The position numbers and the translations under genes are program-made. A stretch of 64,000 nt of DNA. Source: Blasia pusilla (taxonomy: Eukaryota; Marchantiophyta; Marchantiopsida; Blasiales). The notes below the pieces were generated by a model. That model did no database searches. It saw only the letters and a list, made by a program, of their open reading frames with translations, and had not been told where the DNA came from. Below are positions 33,713-45,754 of this stretch, in pieces; positions within the stretch are counted from its first letter, which is position 1; the number at the start of each line of letters is the position of its first letter. The stretch lies in NCBI GenBank assembly GCA_050084515.1, contig CM114273.1:15500001-15564000 (forward strand), given 5' to 3'.

Positions 33713-36008
33713 AGTGCCAAATCTGCACCCGTACTCTTACTACCTCATTCTAATAATTTCAACCATCCTTCGTGGACAACGATGTCTACCACGAGTGCGA
33801 GCTAGGTCATGTGCCCAGACAACCCACCCGACCAACCACCTACACATTCAAAACTTCTGAAGCTCCACGCGAAAAATCCCACCCGAGTGAACCTGTGTGC
33901 GCATTCCTCCTTCCACAGAAATCCAGAGCGGCGAGGAACTTACTTCCCGAGCTCCAACACTCCATTGAGGCCAGGCGGGCCAGCTTCCAATTAACCATCC
34001 AGTACTTACCACTCAAACGATTTGGGGCTTTTACGGTTTACCTCCGAATTGGACCTCGAGGTCGCTGCAGGACGCAACGCAGTCCGCCTTCCACAAAAAG
34101 CCCGCTGGCGAAGGTACCTCGTGAAGAGTCAACTCGTTAACCTCCAGAGCCGCAGTCCCCCACCCATCGAGGGTTTTCCGACAACCCAACCAGGATCTGC
34201 GCTATCCAGGGTTTATGCACCACCAAAAATAGTGAACGACAGACTTCTTCGCCTAAACAAACCACAGTTCACAGTCGTGCACATTGGGGGCTAGCGCACA
34301 GTTTACAGTTGTTGTGCACATTTGGTGGCTGGTGCGAAAGCCCAGTTTGCGGTTGTGCACATTTGGTTGCTGGTGCCAAGGCACAGTCTGCAGTTGTGCA
34401 CACTTGGATGCTGCGGTGGAAGGCAGAGTTCATAGGTGTGCACATTAGGTGCCCGGGGCGAAAGCACCGTTTGCAGTTGTGCACTTGGCTGGGGCGACAG
34501 GGCCCACCTTCAGCAGGGGCTGCCAAAAAAGAAAGGATTCTCGAGGCCGCCCGAGTGAGACTTGCTCGCTCGCTGCCTCCTGTGGAGCGTGAGTGAGTGA
34601 GTGAGTGACACGGTTGTAGCGCAAGCCGTTTCAGTACCGACTAATTTACAAATGTCAGTGGGGCGAGGTAATTGTATATGGAATTAGCTCAGGTGTGCCA
34701 TGGCTGCCCCGCTGCGAGCTGCTGCTCGTGCTGCCGGCATTGGGCTTCATCGAGCCCACGTATCAGCATCCTGCGGGTCGAACCTCGTAAGCTTCCAGAG
34801 CCTTCCGCATCGCATGGTTTTAGGAGGAAGAGATACAAATTAGTACGAGTGTTGGGGCTGTATGCACTCAAAGGATGGGATTTAAGTCACTAGCTACTTG
34901 GTTTGTTAATTTGACCACCTCTTTCCTGAGACTTTCCTCTCGATGTCTAGGCGTTAATGGTCCCTCAGTTTTGACGAGACGACTAGCCTTGTCTGATTTG
35001 GAGTTTGTGACATGGTTTCGAGGATTCAGGATTCTATACTGCTCGTTTTTCCTCCTCCTCTTCCTCTCAGATTCTCTCTTCATTCTCCCTCACATCTCGG
35101 GTATTCGATCCCTCTTGAGTTCATGTTTCAAATCGTTTGTTAGCCTTCGAATGTGTGTCCGGATTTCGCAGAGTAGTCTCTCTTCTGTAGGCCATGGTGA
35201 GGCTGTAATTTGCGAGGAGTGAATTTTCAGAGGTGACAGGGGTCACGAGAGGAAGGCAATTATCTGATTGTCGCTAATTGCGAAATTTTGATTGCGTTTG
35301 GGTGGGATTGAGTAGGTTTGCAGATGTTCTTGGATCAGAAGGGCCCACACCATTCGTAAGGCGGCTCCTTTCAACATGTTGTCCATGAGTGCCTCATCGA
35401 GTCCTCGATACTGCAGCAGTCAAAGTATGTCTGGCGATTACCTTCTTGTGTTGTTCATCCCAGAATTGTGGCATTCATTCCTGTGCACTGTTCATTCGGA
35501 AACTCGTGGGTTTAACGGCAAGAACCTTGCAACCACCTTTTTGTCTCTGTTGGTGTCTCAGCCCCTGCTCTATACTTCACCACTCAACAAACACACATGC
35601 GACATCTTGGTCTGCTTTCGTTGGTAGTTACATCACTCCCGTTGAACATCGATTTCTCTCAGTGTGCGATCCATTTCAGAAATAGCAGAAATGTTGACAG
35701 TCAGCTTCTTTGGACTCCAGGGTCTGGAGTTTGAAGGAACTTGTTCTGATTCTAACTTCGATGTTGTTTCGTGCTCTTCTGACTGCTGGCTGGTGATTTT
35801 GCTCTCTCGCGAACCCTTTCTTCCACTGTCTTCTTTCCCTTTGGAAAAAGTGCTCCGTATCCAACTGAAGTGCGTGAACTGGTGAGTTTAAAGCCGAAAA
35901 TTAATCCCTCGCCCATTGAAAATCCGGGTTATATGACTACATAGGTGGATAGAAGATTAACATGGGACGTTCGAAATTTGACTGACTGGAACAGATGACG
36001 AAGCAGAA
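33713..36008. promoter_or_regulatory. Divergent upstream region between URI and the dehydratase gene
   Basis: GC-richer DNA that should contain the promoters and 5' UTRs of both genes. It includes the 41-bp minisatellite. A possible N-terminal exon for the dehydratase is 35376-35427 (starts MLSMSASSSPRYCSSQ, followed by GTATGT), which would look like an organelle transit peptide, but I could not join it in frame with confidence. (GTGA)n-like repeats lie near 34588-34608. No TATA box or start site could be fixed. Confidence 0.4.
34263..34497. repeat. 41-bp minisatellite, six degenerate units
   Basis: Units share GCAGTTGTGCACATTTGG and a GGTGC(G/C)AAAGCAC-like part. The GTGCAC core recurs at about 34277, 34314, 34355, 34396, 34438 and 34479, spacing 37-42 bp. 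It lies about 550-780 bp upstream of the URI start in the shared upstream region. Confidence 0.88.
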
Positions 36009-38255
36009 ATGCCGTTGTTGAAGCAGAAATGTACGCCCTGTTCATCCCGGGAGCTCAGGCCTATGGATGAGGAAGTCGCCAGGACTCTTTTAGAGCAGGT
36101 AACAATATTTCTTCGCCTGTCAGTGTTATGGATCATGACGATTCCCTGCCAGTCTGTACACTTCGTTTCTCTCACTAGAAATGCAGGACATGATTAAAAC
36201 AAGATGGGGAACCCATTGTAATTAAAAGAAGGGAGATTTAGAGAGTCGGTGAACTCCAAGGCCACATCCCGCCCGGGGAGAATAAAAGGGTAACCCCTTA
36301 GAATCTGACTTCACCGACAGCAGAAACAATGTCCAGTCGGTTACAAGGAGACCTAAGCGAAGCTCATGTCTCTAGAAGCTGCGCATCCATGCATGGCAAG
36401 TTCCACCTCTTCTGTCAGGGTGTTACGAGTGCTACTAAATCCCTACACCGTATCGATTGGGACTCCATAAACAGACTGAACTGACCCCTATGGACTTCAA
36501 AAGATGCACAAAACTTGAACGGCTCTAAGAATGAAGACGTATGCCATCCAATTGAGGGCGCTCTTCCTGGACGTGTGATTAGTTCATCCACATCATTCAG
36601 GGACGGTCATCTAGTCTTGTGTCAGTACATTATGTGTGTTTGCTTCCACAACGTACCTCTGGAAGTACTTCCACCTTGAGACACTTTGTGGCCAATGTAT
36701 GAAGCTTTTTTGTGCCTGAGGATGGATCAGACGAGTATTCTACAACCATGTACATGAAAATTGAGGAGTTTAAACCATCACTACCCTAGTGTTGCTGCCA
36801 ACCAAGATGTCACCCTTCCCTCGCGGAATCGGAAAACACTTTGACCCTTCCCTAATGTCATCGCTCTTCCTTTTGTCTTAGGAAGTGGTCCGTGGCTTTT
36901 GCATCTGAAATCTTTTGTAAATCGGCAGTGATTTGCGCCGCAATCTTGGCTTGTGGATCGAGATCGTTCGATTAATGCGGTTCCGGTTTGAACTTGGACA
37001 TCGTGGGTGATGCTGACATTTGAGCCAGATTCCAGCTTGGGAACTGCTTGAGCTTAATGGGAGGCTTCAACTTCACAGGAGCTGGAAAGCAAAGAATTTC
37101 ATGAAAGGACTAGAGTTCATGAAGAGCATCGCGGATGTTGCAGAAGCAGAAGGTGAGAATCCAAAGTTCTGAAGCTCAGTGTTCATCTGTTTGCGAGTCC
37201 AAGATTCCTTCATAGGAATTTTCTTTCGAGCTACTGTATTGCAGGTTCCATGGTCGCTTCCAGTAGATGGAATGTGAAGTTCAAATGGATGGGATAGGGC
37301 ATCTTTAGAGGACTGCTGTATTACAGCGAAGAGTACAAATGGGATTAGTAAACATACCAAATAATCAAGTGAGATAAATCACAGAGAGTCCGAATGAGGA
37401 TCTGTTCAAAACCAAATACTTCTTTACGATGTTGACTCCCTAGGTCTCTTCAAAAGGAATTTATCCCGGTCCTCAAAATAATGTCAGCACAGCCCCAATC
37501 CACCTGGTTCCTGTTCCCCATCGTGAAGCGACATCAATTTTGGTTGTCGCTTCACGATGCGGAACAGGAACCAGGTGGATGTGGATATGTTCTGACTCAA
37601 CGTGGCTAAATATGCTGTTAAATTAAAATGTCGTTCATTGAATGATTCTGTTCTTCTGCAGCGCAAACCAGCTCACTATTTGTGTATGGTTGCAGGACAT
37701 CATCCCGATCTTCATCTTGTAGGTTGGAACAACTTGACAGTGGACATTTTCACGCATTCAATAGGTTTGCTTCGGTTTAGGCATCACATCTTTTCGATTC
37801 ATCAAGTGATATGTTTCTATACATTAGTCATGAACAACTGGCGACGAAGGCTAGTGAATGAGTACATGGCAATTTGTCGTAATGCTACCGTGTGCTTAAG
37901 GGACGTAAGCAGAGAAGCACGGGCTCCAGTTTCTGGTGCAGAGATGGCGAGAAGGCAGGACCGTGTGTCCGTCCTCGTTCTGCACATGCTTTTGTTTGTG
38001 ATGGTGCTCCAACGTCTTCTTTTGTTAGGGCGATGTATGAGATGTCGTGAAGAGAGACGTTAAAAATGGCCACGAAATCTGCTCGTCATTTAAATCCCAG
38101 TCCTCCTCTTCAGATGTTGGCAATAACCTGTCTTCCTGGGTTGTGCAGGCGGCTTGACAAGAAACGATTTCATACTGGCAGCGAAAATCAGCACACTGAA
38201 CACAGAGGGGTTTCTTCGAAAAGTCGCCTCAACTGTTGCACCAAAACCTATTTGA
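36009..38255 (+). CDS. PCD: Pterin-4a-carbinolamine dehydratase, 4 exons seen
   Basis: Dehydrates 4a-hydroxy-tetrahydropterins so that the pterin cofactor of aromatic amino acid hydroxylases can be recycled; non-flowering plants have such hydroxylases, and the family also has proposed roles in molybdopterin and folate chemistry. Conceptual exons: 36009-36098 (the exon reaches back to an acceptor at 35994), 37029-37152, 37696-37764, 38149-38255; phases agree, 129 aa from this start. Sequence: CTPCSSRELRPMDEEVARTL, IPAWELLELNGRLQLHRSWK, then the signature GHHPDLHLVGWNNLTVDIFT and THSIGGLTRNDFILAAKI. The HHP motif and downstream His (THSIG) that build the active site are present. Plant homologues usually carry an organelle-targeting extension; upstream exons may exist, since the reading frame continues to the acceptor at 35994 (DDEAEMPLL). 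Intron 2 carries a large hairpin. Confidence 0.92.
37498..37580. repeat. Long inverted repeat (36-bp arms, 11-bp loop) in a PCD intron
   Basis: Arms 37498-37533 and 37545-37580 are complementary with a single mismatch (CACCTGGTTCCTGTTCCCC side). It lies between exons 37029-37152 and 37696-37764 and would form a strong hairpin in the pre-mRNA. Confidence 0.95.
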
Positions 38256-39079
38256 CAGCTTCTACCCAGTCGGGACTTTCGCGCGAAACCTTCGAAATGG
38301 AAAGCGCTCTGTTCGGCCCTCTTCGCGCATGAATTTTGTATAATAATGCGGACCACTTTTTCATGACCTAGTAGAGATGAACAGTTTAGGGTTCCCCGGA
38401 GCAGAGAACTATCTTATCGTACTCTCAGATGAGGGACACACCTATTTATTGCTATGCTTCCAAAAGAACGACATTCAGCGAATAAAGCCTCGTTACTTTT
38501 AACCAGAGATCGTGGCTGTCCACTAAATGGAAACTTTTAACATTTTCGAACGTCGTCAGCGCACCCCTCCTCGACGCCCACGACGTCCAAAGCCTCTTCA
38601 TCAAGTCACACAACCTCTCGTCTTTTCTTCGGGGCTCCGCTTCTCAGACGCCTCCTCGACCTACTCCAAGAATTGCGGTCGAGTGGTTCGCGCCCGAGCG
38701 CTTCCCGCGCGTATTGGACTAGACTACTTTTCGATCCTCAACCTGAAACCTATTTCTCGATCCTCAGCGAAACGAAACAGCGCAGTCTTCTCTGCACCGT
38801 CATCGTCGTTCCCAAGAGCCGGTCCAGGACACCAGAGCCCGATCACACTTTTACGATCATCGATTGCATGGCTACGACTCTACTCGAATGTGGATTGTTT
38901 CAAGCTTTCCTAATTTCGCACGCCGGCCAATCGTTTCCGCAATGTCAGGTTGCGGCGGCGTCTGGCACGTATTCAACACCAAAACAAGACTCTCTCACGT
39001 CAGGGTCCTCCATGGTGGCAGCATGACGAGACCAACACTGCTGCTAGTAAGAAGCAGGGATCCCGTGAGAGTGGTCAAG

Positions 39080-39150
39080 GGATTTTCACCTCAGTGGAAA
39101 TCTCTGCTCCCTGTAGAACCTCAGTGAGATTTCCACTGAGGTGAAAATCC
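39080..39150. repeat. Perfect inverted repeat (24-bp arms, 23-bp loop)
   Basis: Arms 39080-39103 (GGATTTTCACCTCAGTGGAA...) and 39127-39150 are exact reverse complements. No flanking duplication is evident. Confidence 0.95.
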
Positions 39151-39519
39151 GACTTCTGCAAGAATCGATGACAGAATAGGCAATTCGCAATGCGGTGGCT
39201 ATTGGCCGACCTTCTTTCCGGCAACGAAATTCCAGAACTCTGTCGCTCGGAACAACTGCTACTCCTCCACATGAACTAGTCGTTCCCTTTCTATTCTTTC
39301 GATTGCATCACAGACTCTCACAGGTACGGCAACGACACTCTGAATATTTACTTATGCTTCTTTTGTTCATTCGAAACCCACGGCTTAATTTAACTACCGC
39401 GATCACAGCTCAGAAAACCGGAACCCAAACACTCCAGAACGAATGATAATGCGGTTCTACAGGGAGCACGGGAGGGAGAAGAATATTGTTGAACCGCTTC
39501 GATAAATAAACAATTCAAT

Positions 39520-40017
39520 TTGCCTCGTGGGTGGTGGTGGCAGCAGCTTCGCGATGGAATACTGTCAGGACAGCTCCACAAGAGTTGGGTGCCGAGAAGA
39601 TCGAACGTGTTGAGGGGGGAAGAACACAGTAATAAAGTAATGGACGGGAATTTAATAAGAATGGGGAGGATTACACTAAAGTATGACGGAAAGTTTGACC
39701 TTTACTCTTTGAAAGTGGGGGCGGACAGCAAGGACGGCCCCGAGGCGTTTCAACCGGTCCTTATAAAAGGTAGGAGAAACAAACTTTCTCCTCGAAATCC
39801 GACGTTTTCCCCTCGTAAAGGTCGAACAGGAAGGATTCTCCTTGGGCGTAGGACCACCGCTCCTTTTCGACTTCGCATTAATAGTACTTTTCAGTATTAT
39901 TTATTAATCGAAAATGGGGGATTTTCAAGCTTTCATGAAAAGGAAATTACTTCATATTTTCTTTCCCGGAAAAATTCTCTTACCCATTTTCAACACATTC
40001 ATCATCCCATTCATTAA
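39520..40017 (+). other. Unassigned open frame of 165 codons
   Basis: The frame starts MPRGWWWQQLRDG and ends with Phe/His-rich sequence. It has no recognised domain, no support from neighbours and runs across the drop in G+C. It may be chance. Kept only because it is the longest frame between PCD and the AT-rich block. Confidence 0.12.
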
Positions 40018-40020
40018 TTG

Positions 40021-42350
40021 CGTTCTCGATTTGCAACACATGTATATTTGACACGTGATAATATTTCCTCTATTACATGTGATGCAAAAAAAATTTGAAC
40101 TTGTGTTAGTCCTTCCTTCTTATGCATGGCACGGGGTTGTGCACTAATTTATATGAATGATTGCATCAATATTACTAAAATATATATAATAATTGCATCT
40201 ATATTCTTAAAATAGTCAAATTTTTCCTTTTAAAAAAATCATGATATTTATTAAAATAAGTGAACTTTTCTACTTTAAGAATAGGATTCTATATAAATCC
40301 AACAAAGTCATAGATAAATGTTGTGTATTCTTTTATTTTCCTTCTTGTGATTTTATTTTTCATTTGGACTATTGTAAGTTCAAGAAGAGCATGAAAGGAA
40401 ATAGTAGTATGGCCATCAAGTTTTTTCTTTTCCAAATGTTGAAAATATTTTTTGCAATGTTTAACACTAACATTTATTCCATAGAAAATCATCATTAAGA
40501 ACTATTTTTGCTTGATTATTTCATCAAATTTTCCTATAAGGTTGCAATTTTTCATGCATTGCACATGCCATTAAATTGGTAATCTAGATTTTTCATATCC
40601 ACCTTTTATCTTCAATGTTTTCTGTTTCTGGCCTTTTTTGGAGATCAAAACTTTGATATTTTGGCATAAATATATTCTTTTGCATCACCATTTCCAATTA
40701 AGGAAAGAGGAAAATGGCCATACCATCTTGCCATTTTTTTGGCGATGAGAAATTTTACAGTAGAAATAAATATTTAAAAATTATAAATTATCTATATTTT
40801 TGCTCCAAAAAGAGATTTTTTATGGTCAAAATTTCTAGATGAATACCTTCAATTCTGGAGTTATTTAATAAATATAGGTCTAAAGCCACTTTCGTCTTAT
40901 GACCAACTCTTGAAAGTTCCTAACCATATCCCACAATCCACTTTCTATCTAGACTACCAAGAAAGACTACCATCTAGATTTTTCCAAATCTTGAATACTT
41001 TACGTATGTCATTTTGGGAATGAAAAAAAAAAAGTGACTTACTATGGATAATTGTTTTTAAGTAATAGGCTGAGTTTCTAATCAATGGTAGTGGATCTTT
41101 CATGACTTCATTGGCAGTTCAAACTTGTACTTTTTATAAATATGAAACATATTTCAAGTACTCATATGCTAAGAACGTGTTTCACTTCTTATAGAAATCC
41201 CTTTCTTTTTTATTGTTCTTTTATTCTTATATATTCTATGATCCTATTTCTAATTTACATATCAAAATTTGACATCATTGATATGATTCATCAAGGTGGC
41301 TAGTATTTGAAAAGGTATGTATAGAAAGATGGTTTTATTAAAATTTGGTTTCAAAACTTCAATGCCATAGATTATCAGAGTACCTTATTCATACGATGTA
41401 ATTATTTGGAATGTTCGGTGGTAAAGGCATGGTGTTCATCCCTAAACTACCAGTTTCTCCAGATCCTTTGATTTTCCAAACCATTGTCTTACCGAAAGAG
41501 TTTATCTTTAAACTATTGATTTCTTAAAGGCTTCAATCTTTCTCCCCTCCTCTTTTATATTCTTGGAAGTTAAGGGATGATTCTCTAAGGGGACCTATTT
41601 TTCAAAATAGGTTTATTTTTTAAACCAATAATTTCTTCATGTACTTTTTTATTTAGACTTGAGCTAGACGATTAATCTTAATTGGATGCAATCATGTATA
41701 ACATATTTCGTTCTTTAACCAATTAAAAGTAAAAGTTAGATTGTTTTTTCTATGGATTCCAAAGATGTTGGATTTTTTAATAAGTTTTGGATTTCCCCCA
41801 TTCTTTTTATAAAATTTTTATTACTTAGGGATTCGATGTTTGAGTCGTGTCAGCTCCTTAAGATCTTCCCAAGTCATGTTATACAGTCAAAGATACCTCA
41901 CCTACCAAGCTCAAGCTCATTCTGTTTGAATCTTGCTCTAAGAAAATAAAACAAGCATATAGCATGAGAGAGAGAGAGAGAGAGAGAGAGTCCAATGTCT
42001 CGTAAATTTTTCCCATATTCATATAAAACAAAAATATGCAAGATAAGGGGAGCTCGTATATTTCAATTTATTATCAAATATTCTCTTTTTTTTAACATTT
42101 CTTAGATGATCTTCCTCTAGTTTAATTTTTCTAATCGAATTTTCATCCACGAAGAAATATCAAAAAGTAAATAGCCATATTAATGAAGTAGAAATAAGGT
42201 TATTCCCAATAAATTTCATAATTTGAAGGATCGATAAACATGTAAAAATGGCACCAAAATTTTGTTGAGGGAGTAACTTGCTATGTTGTAATATATTTTT
42301 CTCTTCAAGGATAAGATTATTTTCCAAATTTTAATGTGTCAATGTTGGAA
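40021..42350. other. AT-rich gene-free DNA
   Basis: Very AT-rich with poly(A)/poly(T) runs and no coding structure. It contains one GA microsatellite (41966-41990). Confidence 0.6.
41966..41990. repeat. (GA)n microsatellite
   Basis: An uninterrupted GAGA run of about 25 bp. Confidence 0.9.
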
Positions 42351-42359
42351 TAGTGGCTA

Positions 42360-43100
42360 TCAAGGTTGTACCTAAACTCCCTATCCGCGGGCTTACGTCA
42401 ATCCCTAGGATGGAAATGTATATTCGAGCCTAGGTTCCCGAAGCTCGTATCCGCGCTTGGCCGGCCCGCAACATAGACCCAACCTCAACCAACCCGCACC
42501 CAATCAATAATCGATCGTCCATTCTTGCTACCCTTTTTGTAGCATGCATCGAGTCTACCCCTTGCATATAGTGGCCCACATCGAGCTTGCACGTGACTTG
42601 TAGAACCCGTAGGTAGGCTTGCAAGGCTTGCACTAGGCAAGCTAATGACTTGCCACGGGCCACCCACGGGCTCAAGGTTGCAAAGAAACGGACATGTCTA
42701 CTCACTTGCCCAACATATACCCGCCTAGGATTTTTTGATAGTCCATTGGCCCGCGTGAGCTCAGGACGCATGAATGGATCCGGGCTCATTTATAAGGAGG
42801 CGGGAAAGCATTGAATGGATGTGCACACTATAAGCCCTCACCTGGTGTGTATCAAGCATGCGCACAACCCATATTGGCCCGCGGCCGGTCCGCGCTGTTG
42901 GCTCGGAGTTTAGGATTTATGGCCCACAACATGCTCGTGTAGGGCCTACTGTTAGGCCCGCATAAGGTCTACAAGGAGGGCTGGAGCCAAAGTGGGCAGA
43001 CCTAGCCCGCCTCGGAAGCATGGTTTCGGGCCCTATGCGAGCGTATTGTGGGCTATTGTAGGCTTAGGGCGGGTCGGTACGAGCTACAAAATGGGTGGTA
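42360..43100. repeat. GC-rich repeat-like island with recurrent GGGCC/GCCCGC words
   Basis: A 740-bp patch with much higher G+C than both flanks. The words GCCCGC, GGCCCGC and GCGGGC recur many times on both strands, giving partial self-complementarity. This composition is seen in some non-autonomous DNA transposons, but no terminal repeats or target duplication were identified. Confidence 0.35.
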
Positions 43101-45754
43101 AGAATGTTGTAAATGAGTTTAGTGGATGGATGGTACAAGGAAATTAGGGAGATTAAATGATCATATGTTTTGTCAAGATGGGAGGTACAAAATTGGAATA
43201 AGCCCTTCCCTCTCTGCATGAGGAAAAAATGTGTTGATGATCTTCTCTCGAGCAGCTCAAGAAGATCACTTTGTTATAGTGCATCAAGATGTTAAGCATT
43301 ACTTCCCGATTAAACATTCATTTTTCAACGTCATCCAATATGTAAAAATCACAAAATCAAAACACACGTGACTTTACATCTTTCATTTTCTCCACTCAAC
43401 TAATAATGCAAACCTCATTGATTTCGAACAAGTTTAAGTTTTTGGTGCTTGAAAATGGGATCTCCTATGAAACAAGTATAGTTTTAAGCATAAAAATAAA
43501 CACCATAGTCCTCCTATATTAATAGCATGCTAGTGAGATGCCTGTGTCAGGTACACTTTCAAAATTTATAAAATTTTAAATATAAATTCAAAATAGAGAA
43601 AATAAGATGGAAAAAACTAATATTTGGAAAATCTTTGAATGATTATGAGAAAGTTGAAAATTATATTTAAAAAAGATAATAATGCATGATACGTTATGCA
43701 AGCATGAATTTCATGCGCCTACTCCTCTCTAACGTCAATCTTTAGTGTTGCGAAAGCTTACGATCAGTAGGACACGCTCTCGTTGCTTATATGCATCCAA
43801 ATACACTCACCTTAGTTTGGTCTTGGCCAATCAACCTTCCAACTCTCTGAGTTCTCAACTTGGCCATATATCAAGTTCAACCTTCCTTGTTGCTAGCTTC
43901 CCAACACAGGAAAGTCTTATGAGACTTGGGACAAACTTTGTAAATAGTCTATACACCTAAAATGATGTTCGCGTGCCTAGAGGTCCCAATTTTTCAATGG
44001 ACCTCGCGCGAGTCTCTTATCGTGACCAAACTAAATGATTTTTGGGTTGGAATCCAATAATGGCCTTTGAAATCCACTCTATTTCACTTGGTTTGAGTTT
44101 CGAATCCCAACGCCAAATTCTTTATCCATTCAATACCCTTACTTTTCCCTACGGCGTCCCAAACCAATGTTTGAGTCCTAATCCCTCTTGGAGACCTTCC
44201 CCCTTACTTGTACTTCTGGAGTTCTCTGCTCTTCCCCTATCTTTGGGGAAGAGACGTTTGAGCCCTTCTTTTTGGCACCTTGACCCAATTCCATTTATAA
44301 TTATTTTGGGCAATTTCTCCGTCTCTATTTGTGCATTTTCCAAGACCTTTGGTTCCTTGGAACCAACTTCACATAAGTTTTCCAACGCCTCCATATTTAT
44401 CTCAAACGCATATTGGTTATAAAAGTCATGGTCCAAAATATAATCAAAATCCCAAACGCAAGTCACGTTCCAAATCCGGTTCTCGCCTCTTTGGCAACCA
44501 TTCTTCTTAGCCTTGACTCCTCTCAAGTGTTGGTTCACGTTTGGTTCAGGTTTCCTAGTTGCGACCATAAACACAAGAAACTTTCAACCTTGTTCGCGTC
44601 TCATCTCTTGTGTCTCTTGCATCTCTTCCAAGAGACCTCTCCAACTTGCAAACCATCCTAGCGTAAGCCCGCAACAATTCTGATGTTCCGCTGGGCACTC
44701 GTTTGGTTGTGAGGGTAGGGACAATCACTTTATGCACCTTCTTGATTTTATATTCATATTTTTATTTTTATTTTTGAAACATAATTTCCCTACGCTAATA
44801 TTGGTCAACCTTTTATATTTTTAAGATTTAAGGGAACAAAAATTAATATTTTTCATCGGGACTATTTTTTAAGAATTAGAATCCCTTGATTTTTCTTAAG
44901 GAAAGATGATTGTTTAAAAATGAAAGGGGAAAAGTATGAAAATTAATAAATTTAAGCTCTACTCCTAAAAGGCTCGAAAGTAAAATTTTACAATTCCATT
45001 CCTCCCCTTCTAGTACTCCTTCCCTTCTCTCAACTATGTCCCTCACCATACTTAGTTAGTTTTTTCTCCTTAAATGGGCAAATGTCACTCGTAGATATGT
45101 CTTGTAAGGAGATGTGTTAGGCGGATGAGACTCCTCGCGTAAATCTATCCTCTATTAATAGGATATATATAAAATTGAAACAACCTCTATTTTTCATATT
45201 AGCACACAGTATTTATTGTGCGCTAATATGTCATGTGTACCATGTATGTGGAATGGTTAATTGACTTCAAGTGTGTTGATTTTAAGTTATATAAATTTTT
45301 AATATAACCAACTTTGTTTAATATGGTAATTAAGAAAAAATGAAGAAAATTTACAAAAATGTACCAGTGTTACGTCTATAGATTGGTAATTTCCTCTCAA
45401 TGCATTAAATTTCCCCTTAAATTAACCCAGTACATAAATTCTCATGTGATGCACTAGGCTACATATCTTAAAAAAGGAATCGTGCAAAATATCTACAATC
45501 ATAAAAACTCTCTTCATAAACAATATTTCTTATAAATACACCTTGTTTGTATGATGTACATCACCTCTTACCATTTGTAGAGTGAGCTCCTAATACATAT
45601 CTTAGAGAAAGCCACGTACAATTTTCTATGAGAACACGCACTTGTAGGCAACTATACGCCCACTTTACCCAATATCTAGCCTTCGGACTTATTAATTTTC
45701 ATGGTAAGAGCAAGGTGCACAAAAAAATGTTTCCAAGACCTACAACATCTCCCA
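43101..45754. other. AT-rich DNA with unassigned long frames at 43.7-44.7 kb
   Basis: Frames at 44042-44422 (plus) and 44149-44574 (minus) overlap and neither shows a domain. Probably a decayed repeat. A small hairpin lies near 45200-45227 (TTAGCACACA..TGTGCGCTAA). Confidence 0.35.

Larger units (their letters stand above)
38256..40020. other. GC-richer region downstream of PCD, no recognised gene
   Basis: Rich in overlapping open frames (38527-38913, 38673-39026, 38864-39127 on plus) with Arg/Pro/Ser-rich translations typical of GC-rich non-coding DNA. I recognise no domain on either strand. The hairpin at 39080-39150 lies here. G+C falls abruptly near 40.0 kb. Confidence 0.4.

Noticed and set aside
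34263-34497. CRISPR-like array of regularly spaced repeats
   Set aside because: Units are contiguous degenerate tandem repeats without unique spacers, in a eukaryotic gene region.
37602-38063. A 153-codon frame around the pterin dehydratase signature
   Set aside because: Only 37696-37764 is conserved; the rest is intron read through, with GT-AG borders that restore the family sequence.
38527-39127. Three overlapping plus frames as a gene
   Set aside because: No domain in any frame, all three frames open at once, and no splice logic joining them.
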